64,000 bases of DNA from JAEVLT01 sp964484065. Its GTDB lineage: Bacteria; Bacillota; Bacilli; Bacillales; Cytobacillaceae. Location of the stretch: assembly GCA_964484065.1 (NCBI GenBank), contig CAZAEW010000003.1, positions 85,722 to 149,721 of the forward strand, given 5' to 3'. The notes beneath the pieces are model-generated. The model worked only from the letters and a program-made list of their open reading frames with translations, ran no database searches and was not told the origin of the DNA. Shown here piece after piece: positions 43,528-50,097 of this stretch. The position numbers were made by a program, and so were the translations under genes. How positions within the stretch are numbered: the first letter of the stretch is position 1; the number at the start of each line of letters is the position of its first letter.

Positions 43528-43664
43528 TTGAGATTCTCTCCTTTGTAAAGTTGTTCAAAGATAGCTTTCCAATTCATTAAAATTCTATACTGGCTGGTGA
43601 AGAGGAAATCCTTGCAAAAAGTATGATAAACTAAAGATGATTTACAAAAATCGAGGTGTTTGGT

Positions 43665-44036
43665 CTGCTCTACATTTATATAGGTTTAGGTGGAGTTTGC
43701 GGAAGTTTATTTCGCTATTTACTAGCCACTGTAACGGGACATTTCTGGATGTTTGATTTCCCGCTTGGGACACTCATCATCAATATCACCGGGGCGTTCA
43801 TATTGGGTTGGTTTACCGCTCGGTTTGTTATGCGTCAGAAGATGCATCCTTATGTTTTAACCGCGTTTACAAGCGGTGTTGTCGGTTCTTATACAACCTT
43901 TTCTACATTATGCACAGATACAGTTAAACTGATCGACCAAGGAGCATATCTGCTAAGCTTACTGTATATATTTTTAAGCTTAATTGGCGGGCTCCTTTTT
44001 GTAAAAATGGGTCTATTATTAGGCAGTAAAAGTTGA
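43665..44036 (+). CDS. crcB1: CrcB/Fluc fluoride exporter subunit 1
   Basis: Small four-helix fluoride channel subunit with the family motifs GGVCGSLFRY, PLGTLIINITGAFILG and TSGVVGSYTTFSTLCTDT. GAGGTG (43653-43658) lies 6 bases before CTG 43665, which would give MLYIYIGLGG, the normal family N-terminus; the only in-frame classical start is GTG 43656, inside the ribosome binding site. It is followed 18 bases later by a second crcB gene, the usual heterodimer arrangement. No fluoride riboswitch was recognised upstream. Confidence 0.85.
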   Translation: MLYIYIGLGGVCGSLFRYLLATVTGHFWMFDFPLGTLIINITGAFILGWFTARFVMRQKMHPYVLTAFTSGVVGSYTTFSTLCTDTVKLIDQGAYLLSLLYIFLSLIGGLLFVKMGLLLGSKS

Positions 44037-44054
44037 AAAAGCGGGGACACTAGA

Positions 44055-44411
44055 ATGATGGAAATTTTATATGTATCTGCTGGAGGCTTTATAGGTGCTA
44101 TAAGCCGATTTATATTGACTAGAATAATCCAACAGAAAAGAATTTTTCCGCTTGGAACGCTAACGGTAAATCTGATTGGTGCTTTTCTGTTGGGACTTAT
44201 ACTGGGGATGCAAGTGGAAGGTCATTTGTATCACTTATTTGGTGTTGGATTTATGGGTGCATTTACAACCTTTTCCACCTTCAACCTTGAATTAGAACAA
44301 TTAAGGCAAAAGAAAAGGACAGTTTATTTTTACTCCTATTTACTGGTAAGCTATATTTTTGGAATTGGATTAGCAATTATCGGGATGATAATCGGAAGAA
44401 ATATCCAGTAA
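44055..44411 (+). CDS. crcB2: CrcB/Fluc fluoride exporter subunit 2
   Basis: 118 aa, four membrane helices, motifs GGFIGAISRF, PLGTLTVNLIGAFLLG and VGFMGAFTTFSTFNLE. In Bacilli paired CrcB proteins assemble as an antiparallel dual-topology heterodimer that expels fluoride. ATG 44055 (or the next ATG, 44058) follows CGGGGACAC. Terminator follows directly. Confidence 0.9.
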   Translation: MMEILYVSAGGFIGAISRFILTRIIQQKRIFPLGTLTVNLIGAFLLGLILGMQVEGHLYHLFGVGFMGAFTTFSTFNLELEQLRQKKRTVYFYSYLLVSYIFGIGLAIIGMIIGRNIQ

Positions 44412-44448
44412 AAAAGAAGCATCGTGAGAGATGCTTCTTTTTTACGAC
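44411..44448. terminator. Bidirectional terminator
   Basis: AAAAAGAAGCATC pairs with GATGCTTCTTTTT; serves crcB2 and the convergent yidC gene. Confidence 0.85.
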
Positions 44449-44457
44449 TTATTTGTT

Positions 44458-45234
44458 CTAATCTTTAACTGGAACAGCTGTTGTTTGCTGGTAGAGCCTG
44501 CGGCTTAAATAGGTTTGAAGGATTAAGAATGTTCCTCCGACCACCCAATAGAGCGGCAAGGCAGCTGGAGCGGAAAATGAGAACATCACAATCATGATAG
44601 GAGACATAAGTCCCATGTATTTCATTTGTTCTTGTTGAGCGGCAGGCATGGTTGACTGTGAAACCTTAAACTGAAAGTAATAAATAACCCCAGCGATCAG
44701 AGTTAAGACAATATCCGGTTTTCCTAAGCTAAACCATAAGAATTTATGGGAAGCAATCTCGTGGGACCCCCGTATGGCATAATAAAAGCCAGTAAGGATA
44801 GGCATTTGAATTAAGATTGGCAAGCACCCCATGTTTAAAGGATTTACCCCATGTTTTTGGTAAAGCCCCATCATTTCTTGCTGAAGTTCCTGCTTCTTCT
44901 TTGTATCTGTTTCTGCTTTTAATTTCTTTTGAATAGCATCCATTTCAGGCTTTAAAAGATCCATCTTTTCTTTCATTGCCATTTGGTTTTTATATTGCTT
45001 TAGCATGAATGGCATAAGAGCCAGCCTTATTAAAAATGTAATCAAAATAATGGATAATCCATAGCTTCCAAAAAGCATTTGTGCTGCGGCATGGATTAAA
45101 TAAGTGAATGGACTGACAAAGTAAACATGGAAGAAGCCGCTGTTGCTTCCTCCTTGTGCAGAACAGGCTGAAAGCAAAAGGGTTGTTGCTGCAATTAATC
45201 CAAAAAGTAAAATAGTAGAATGTTTAATTTTCAT
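44458..45234 (-). CDS. yidC2: YidC2-type membrane protein insertase
   Basis: 258 aa OxaA/YidC insertase: lipoprotein signal with lipobox LLSAC, then five membrane helices. The conserved hydrophilic-groove Arg is in FLIRLALMPF, and the coiled cytoplasmic loop is KMDLLKPEMDAIQKKLKAETDTKKKQELQQEMMGLYQ. It is preceded by a MifM-like ORF and its ribosome binding site AGGAGGAAAT lies in a stem (see 45234-45288), so it corresponds to the inducible paralogue YqjG (YidC2) of B. subtilis rather than SpoIIIJ. Confidence 0.9.
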   Translation of the reverse strand: MKIKHSTILLFGLIAATTLLLSACSAQGGSNSGFFHVYFVSPFTYLIHAAAQMLFGSYGLSIILITFLIRLALMPFMLKQYKNQMAMKEKMDLLKPEMDAIQKKLKAETDTKKKQELQQEMMGLYQKHGVNPLNMGCLPILIQMPILTGFYYAIRGSHEIASHKFLWFSLGKPDIVLTLIAGVIYYFQFKVSQSTMPAAQQEQMKYMGLMSPIMIVMFSFSAPAALPLYWVVGGTFLILQTYLSRRLYQQTTAVPVKD

Positions 45235-45288
45235 ATTTCCTCCTGAAATGTGTTTAATGTAAATGTTTAATCGAAGCAGAAGGAAATA
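45234..45288 (-). promoter_or_regulatory. Stem-loop hiding the yidC2 ribosome binding site
   Basis: On the minus strand, TATTTCCTTCTG (45288-45277, inside the last codons of the upstream ORF) pairs with CAGGAGGAAATA (45245-45234, ribosome binding site and first base of the yidC2 start). That is 12 consecutive pairs with one G-T, loop of 31 bases containing the ORF stop codon. A ribosome stalled near the end of the ORF would cover the first arm and free the site. Confidence 0.75.
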
Positions 45289-45557
45289 GGCCCTTCAGAA
45301 TCGTCCTGTGAATATTTTTTTCTTCTTATTCGTTTAACGATTCTAATTAAAATAAAATTATGATTTAGAAAACTTTTTTTACGGTAGAAAAAGAAAGGAT
45401 GAATCGCTTTGGTGTTTGCCGGCTCCGACAGGGAGTCTAGAAAAGAGTATTTAACATTCCAAGCCCAAAAGAATTTTAGCGAAATTCCAATTGATAAACT
45501 AATGTAAAGGGCATTCAACGTATTGATATCCATAAAATCAATTATGACCTGAAACAA
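45267..45557 (-). CDS. mifM: MifM-like regulatory nascent chain upstream of yidC2
   Basis: 96 aa, starting at TTG 45557 behind a strong GGGAGGTGAG. There is one membrane segment (about residues 13-33), then a polar region, a basic stretch (IRIVKRIRRKK, residues 71-81) and an acidic cluster (DDSEG, 85-89) close to the C-terminus. B. subtilis MifM is also about 95 aa with a membrane segment and an acidic arrest region, and lies just before yqjG. Its slow membrane insertion keeps ribosomes stalled and turns on YidC2. Sequence identity to MifM is low by eye; the assignment rests on size, layout, position and the stem with the yidC2 site. Confidence 0.7.
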   Translation of the reverse strand: MFQVIIDFMDINTLNALYISLSIGISLKFFWAWNVKYSFLDSLSEPANTKAIHPFFFYRKKSFLNHNFILIRIVKRIRRKKYSQDDSEGPISFCFD

Positions 45558-45787
45558 AAAGACTCACCTCCCAAAATAGCCGCTTATATGAGTATATCGG
45601 AGAAAAGGACAAGAATCAATTTATTCAATTATTTAAAACTGAGTGAAAATTAAATAACGAGAGGATTTGTTATTGTTATAAAGTTATCACTTTTATATCC
45701 CGTTTTATTTTTTGAGCAGGCGGTTTCAGGTAACAAACGCCCATTTTTTTCATATGTTGAAAAGAGCTCACAATAGGAGGGGAATAA

Positions 45788-46357
45788 ATGCATTGGATAA
45801 CCATCGTTATGGTCGGCCTTGCTGCTAATTTAGATAATTTGGGTATTAGTATTTCATACGGAATAAGGAAGATTAAAATTCCGTTTTTATCCAATCTTAT
45901 TATCTGCCTGATTTCAATGGCAGCAACATATATATCTGTCATCATGGGAGATTTATTAACTCACTTTGTATCTTTATACTTAGCCAATTTACTTGGCTGC
46001 CTTTTATTATGTTCAATCGGAATTTGGGCGCTCCTATTTCACAGACAATCCCGTTTGTCGCTTTTGGACCATTCCGAACAAGCGGACTGGGATCAAAATC
46101 AGGTTATATCTTGGAAAGAAGCTTGCTATCTTGGGGCTGCCTTATCCCTAAACTGCATAGCAAGCGGAATCGGGGTGGGAGCCAATCAAATTTCTCCCAT
46201 GTGGACGATGATGTCGGTAGGAATTTTTTCACTATTGACAATTGAATGCGGCCAGCATCTCGGGCTTCAGCTTGCCAAAACTGTTTTTGGAAGGTATTCA
46301 GCCGTGATTGGGGGCTTAATGCTCATTATAATCGGTGTCATTGAATTTTTTAATTAA
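45788..46357 (+). CDS. ytaF: YtaF-like sporulation membrane protein (MntP superfamily)
   Basis: 189 aa, six membrane helices in two inverted repeats, each with a signature: NLDNLGISISYG and LNCIASGIGVG. These match the MntP/YtaF superfamily; the Asp-Asn and Asn-Cys positions suggest the YtaF group, which is sporulation-linked in B. subtilis. AGGAGGGG precedes ATG 45788. Transport substrate unknown. Divergent from the mifM-like gene. Confidence 0.8.
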   Translation: MHWITIVMVGLAANLDNLGISISYGIRKIKIPFLSNLIICLISMAATYISVIMGDLLTHFVSLYLANLLGCLLLCSIGIWALLFHRQSRLSLLDHSEQADWDQNQVISWKEACYLGAALSLNCIASGIGVGANQISPMWTMMSVGIFSLLTIECGQHLGLQLAKTVFGRYSAVIGGLMLIIIGVIEFFN

Positions 46358-46392
46358 AAAAACGTTCGACAATTTTATCGAACGTTTTTATT
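46358..46392. terminator. Bidirectional terminator
   Basis: AAAAACGTTCGA pairs with TCGAACGTTTTTA; overlaps the last codons of pflA on the minus strand. Confidence 0.85.
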
Positions 46393-47124
46393 ATGCCAGT
46401 GAGCTGTCAGCTTTTCAAAAGCGAAGGTAACACTTTCTTCTGTTGGCGGCTCAATATTTTTCAAGGGATATTCATGACCAAGAGCTTCCCATTTATAAAC
46501 CCCGAGTTTATGGTAGGGGAGAATCTCTATCTTTTGAACATTTTTGAGTGTTCCAATGAATTCCCCAAGTTTTTGCAGGTCCTCGGGATCATCAGTAACT
46601 GAAGGTACTAAAACATGACGGATCCAGACAGGGATGTTTTTGTCTGAAAGGAATTTGGCAAATTCTAAAATATGATCATTAGCCAGACCGGTTAACTGAA
46701 TATGTTTTTTTCTGTTAATATGCTTTAGATCCAGCAAAATTAAATCGGTATATTGCAGCAGCTCTTCCAGCTGATCTGTAAAATGTTTGGAACTGGAAAA
46801 GCATCCCCCCGATGAATCAATTGTTGTGTGAATATTCTTCTTCTTGCATTCTTTAAATAACTCAATTAGAAAGGGGATTTGCAGCAAAGGTTCGCCGCCG
46901 CTTACGGTAATACCTCCTCCGGAAGCTTCGATGAAAGGAAGATAGGAAAGAAGGTCATCCATGATTTCTGAAACAGTCATTTGCTTGCCGGTACCGATTT
47001 CCCAAGTATCGGCATTATGACAGAATTGACAGCGCAAAAGACAGCCTTGAGTAAAAACAACATAGCGTATACCCGGACCGTCAACGGTACCGAAAGTTTC
47101 AATGGAATGTATATTTCCAATCAT
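46375..47124 (-). CDS. pflA: Pyruvate formate-lyase activating enzyme
   Basis: 249 aa radical SAM enzyme with the CxxxCxxC cluster in GCLLRCQFCHNADTW and SAM-binding SGGEPLLQ. It abstracts hydrogen from a glycine in PflB to make the glycyl radical. AAAGGAGATC precedes ATG 47124. It lies downstream of pflB on the same strand, separated by about 200 bases with strong hairpins, which suggests lower expression than pflB. Confidence 0.95.
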   Translation of the reverse strand: MIGNIHSIETFGTVDGPGIRYVVFTQGCLLRCQFCHNADTWEIGTGKQMTVSEIMDDLLSYLPFIEASGGGITVSGGEPLLQIPFLIELFKECKKKNIHTTIDSSGGCFSSSKHFTDQLEELLQYTDLILLDLKHINRKKHIQLTGLANDHILEFAKFLSDKNIPVWIRHVLVPSVTDDPEDLQKLGEFIGTLKNVQKIEILPYHKLGVYKWEALGHEYPLKNIEPPTEESVTFAFEKLTAHWHNKNVR

Positions 47125-47146
47125 GATGATGATCTCCTTTCAAATG

Positions 47147-47318
47147 GGCCAGCTGCCTATTATATGGGCAGCTGGCCAGCTTTACTTTTTTCCCGCATTA
47201 ACGGGCAGAGAGACCCCCACGTCAAGGGTATGAGTGAAAATGAAATCCCGGGTGGGGGACAACTGCCCGTAGAACGGGACTAGCCATCAGTGGAGGATGA
47301 TGAACCCCCCACTGATGG
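47147..47318 (-). promoter_or_regulatory. Cluster of three strong hairpins between pflB and pflA
   Basis: Stem 1: GGCCAGCTGCC (47147-47157) with GGCAGCTGGCC (47167-47177). Stem 2: 47201-47220 with 47252-47270 (ACGGGCAG...CCCCCAC with GTGGGGG...CTGCCCGT). Stem 3: CCATCAGTGG (47284-47293) with CCACTGATGG (47309-47318). None is followed by a T-run on the minus strand, so they look like mRNA processing or stability elements rather than terminators. Confidence 0.65.
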
Positions 47319-47328
47319 AAGTTTCACT

Positions 47329-49554
47329 TTATAGTGATTCATGGAATGTCCTGTTGATCACGTCCAGCTGCTGTTCTTTTGTTAATTTAATAAAGTTTAC
47401 AGCATATCCGGAAACACGAATTGTTAGTTGCGGATATTCCTCAGGGTGCTCCATTGCGTCTAATAGGGTTTCTTTATTAAAGACGTTTACATTAAGATGA
47501 TGCCCTGATTTAACGGAGTATCCATCAAGTATGGAGACAAGATTAGAAATTTGGCTTGTCTCATCTTTTCCCAATGCTTTCGGAACGATTGAGAACGTAT
47601 TTGAAATTCCGTCCATTGCATAGCTGTATGGCAGTTTTGCTACAGATGAAAGGGAAGCAAGTGTTCCTTTTGTATCGCGGCCGTGCATTGGATTTGCTCC
47701 TGGTGCAAATGGCTGTCCGGCACGGCGTCCGTCAGGTGTATTTCCGGTTTTTTTACCATAAACAACATTTGATGTAATGGTTAAAATGGATGTTGTGTGA
47801 ACAGAATCACGGTATGTGTGATATTTGCGAAGTTTCTTCATAAAACGTTCAACAATATCTACAGCGATGCTGTCAACACGGTCGTCATTGTTCCCGTATT
47901 TAGGGAAATCGCCTGTCGTTTCGAAATCAATGGCAAGCCCATTTTCGTCACGAATGACCTTCACTTGTCCGAATTTAATCGCGCTCAGTGAGTCAGCTAC
48001 AACGCTCAAGCCAGCAATTCCTGTCGCCATTGTGCGGAGAATTTTTGCATCATGGAGAGCCATTTCAATCCGTTCGTAGCTGTATTTGTCATGCATATAA
48101 TGAATGACATTTAAGGTGTTGATGTAAAGACCGGCAAGCCATTCCATCATTTGATCATATTTTGCCATTACTTCATCAAAATCAAGAATATCAGATTGTA
48201 TAGGCTGGTACTGTGGACCAACTTGAATTTTCAATCTTTCATCTACACCGCCATTGATTGCATAAAGAAGAGCTTTTGCAAGGTTGGCACGGGCTCCAAA
48301 GAATTGCATTTGCTTTCCGATTTCCATTGCAGATACACAGCAGGCGATTCCGTAATCATCGCCATATTCAGGGCGCATAATATCATCATTTTCATATTGA
48401 ATTGCGCTCGTTTTAATGGATGTTTTAGCGCAAAATCTCTTGAAGTTTTCAGGAAGCCGTTTGGACCATAAAACGGTTAAGTTTGGTTCTGGTGCAGGTC
48501 CTAAATTATCGAGAGTATGAAGGAAACGGAAAGAGTTTTTCGTAACTAAGGCTCGTCCGTCATTTGCAATACCGCCGATGGATTCTGTAACCCATGTTGG
48601 ATCCCCGCTGAATAATTCATTATAATCAGGAGTCCGGGCAAATTTAACAAGACGAAGTTTCATAATAAAATGATCAACAATCTCCTGAGCTTCGCCCTCA
48701 GTTAATGTTCCATTTTTTAAATCGCGTTCTACATAAATATCAAGGAAGGTTGAAACACGTCCCAAGCTCATTGCAGCACCGTTTTGCTCTTTTACGGCTG
48801 CTAAATATCCAAAATATACCCATTGAAATGCCTCAACAGCATTTTTGGCAGGGAAGGAGATATCAAATCCATAGCTTTTAGCCATTCCTTTTAATTCTTT
48901 TAATGCTCGTATTTGCTCAGCAAGTTCTTCCCGAAGCCGGATATTATCTTCTGTCATCACTGTGCTTGTATTTTTTTGATCTTTTTGTTTTTCTTTAATT
49001 AAGAAGTCGATGCCGTATAAGGCTACCCGGCGATAGTCACCAATTATCCGTCCGCGGCCGTATGCGTCTGGAAGTCCCGTAATTATGGCTGCTTTTCTGG
49101 CAAGCATCATTTCATCTGTGTAAGCGTCAAAAACACCTTGGTTATGCGTTTTACGAAATTCTGTAAAGATTTTTTGAATTTCAGGGTTTAACGTATAACC
49201 GTATGATTCACACGCTTGTTTTGCCATCCGAATGCCTCCAAAAGGCTGGAGGGAGCGTTTAAACGGTTGATCCGTTTGAACACCAACTACTTTTTCTAAT
49301 TCATCATTTAAGTAACCGGGGCCGTGTGAAGTGATTGTAGAAACAATCTCTGTATCCATATCAACTACGCCGCCATTTTCTCTTTCTTGTTTAGAGAGTT
49401 CCATGACTTGTTTCCAAAGCTGATTTGTTGCTTCAGTTGCTCCTTGTAAGAAAGAGTCATCTCCCTCATACGGAGTGAAATTTTTTAAGATAAAATCGCG
49501 TACATTAACTTCTCTTGTCCAAGTTCCTTTTTCAAATCCTTGCCATTGTTCCAT
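47329..49554 (-). CDS. pflB: Formate C-acetyltransferase (pyruvate formate-lyase)
   Basis: 741 aa glycyl-radical enzyme converting pyruvate and CoA to acetyl-CoA and formate during fermentation. The adjacent active-site cysteines are Cys405/Cys406 (IACCVSAME) and the radical glycine is in RVSGYAVNF (Gly716). ATG 49554 follows AAGAGGTGG; the frame extends upstream without a better site. A Rex-like operator overlaps its promoter region. Confidence 0.95.
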   Translation of the reverse strand: MEQWQGFEKGTWTREVNVRDFILKNFTPYEGDDSFLQGATEATNQLWKQVMELSKQERENGGVVDMDTEIVSTITSHGPGYLNDELEKVVGVQTDQPFKRSLQPFGGIRMAKQACESYGYTLNPEIQKIFTEFRKTHNQGVFDAYTDEMMLARKAAIITGLPDAYGRGRIIGDYRRVALYGIDFLIKEKQKDQKNTSTVMTEDNIRLREELAEQIRALKELKGMAKSYGFDISFPAKNAVEAFQWVYFGYLAAVKEQNGAAMSLGRVSTFLDIYVERDLKNGTLTEGEAQEIVDHFIMKLRLVKFARTPDYNELFSGDPTWVTESIGGIANDGRALVTKNSFRFLHTLDNLGPAPEPNLTVLWSKRLPENFKRFCAKTSIKTSAIQYENDDIMRPEYGDDYGIACCVSAMEIGKQMQFFGARANLAKALLYAINGGVDERLKIQVGPQYQPIQSDILDFDEVMAKYDQMMEWLAGLYINTLNVIHYMHDKYSYERIEMALHDAKILRTMATGIAGLSVVADSLSAIKFGQVKVIRDENGLAIDFETTGDFPKYGNNDDRVDSIAVDIVERFMKKLRKYHTYRDSVHTTSILTITSNVVYGKKTGNTPDGRRAGQPFAPGANPMHGRDTKGTLASLSSVAKLPYSYAMDGISNTFSIVPKALGKDETSQISNLVSILDGYSVKSGHHLNVNVFNKETLLDAMEHPEEYPQLTIRVSGYAVNFIKLTKEQQLDVINRTFHESL

Positions 49555-49632
49555 GTTATTCCACCTCTTGTTGTTAGAAAAAATATATAACAGTTTTGCT
49601 CTATTTAGCATATGCCTAATATAACAGATTCT

Positions 49633-49650
49633 TTGTGAAGAGTAATACAA
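49633..49650 (-). promoter_or_regulatory. Rex-like operator upstream of pflB
   Basis: TTGTGAAGAGTAATACAA on the plus strand matches the Rex consensus TTGTGAA-N4-TTCACAA at 11 of 14 defined positions (one half perfect). It lies just upstream of a TATATT -10 element on the minus strand, so NADH/NAD-dependent repression of pflBA is likely. Confidence 0.5.
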
Positions 49651-49654
49651 TAAA

Positions 49655-50097
49655 ATCGGTTATTTGTTAAATTTTTGTGAAGTACATATCTTTAGAGCGT
49701 TTTGGTGGTTTTTTCTCTGTTGATTATGACAGAATTTTAAAATAAAATATCAAACTGTACTATAATTATTCGGTGGAAAGAGGATTCTGTTATATAAAAA
49801 AGGACATTGAAAACATTATAGTAATAGTGTAAACAATCCAGCTGATTATCAGGGGAGAAAATTATGTTGAAATGAAAAAATAGCTGGGAACCCTTCCATT
49901 AACTGACAACCACGTAAGCACTTGTCGATAAGTAAAATTTGTTAAATGAAAGATTCGCCAATAGTAACCGTGTTCTTCAGAATTTGCAGTCAATCTAGAT
50001 TGCTATATCATTTTATGTAAAAAGAATCTATTTTTTCTTTGTTTTTTCCTATGAAAGGCTTATATTATTAACAGTAATGAAAAAATAGGAGAATAGC
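49655..50097. other. Intergenic region before mprF, no gene recognised
   Basis: A-T-rich sequence between divergent pflB and mprF. It contains a second isolated TTGTGAA half-site (49675-49681). I found no convincing ORF with a ribosome binding site, no terminator and no recognised riboswitch. The stretch 49885-49945 (GGGAACCCTTCC... ACAACCACG) looks less A-T-rich and may be a leader structure, but I cannot fold it into a known class. Confidence 0.4.

Noticed and set aside
43528..43664. Fluoride riboswitch upstream of the crcB pair
   Set aside because: No GGNGAUGGNGUU or UGAUGACUCCU-type segments could be found in the 137 bases between the genes.
45676..45945. 89-aa minus-strand ORF before the mifM-like gene
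   Set aside because: Overlaps the start of ytaF in antisense and lacks a ribosome binding site; its composition is not protein-like.
46981..47283. 100-aa plus-strand ORF over the pfl spacer
   Set aside because: Covers the start of pflA in antisense and the hairpin cluster, with no ribosome binding site.
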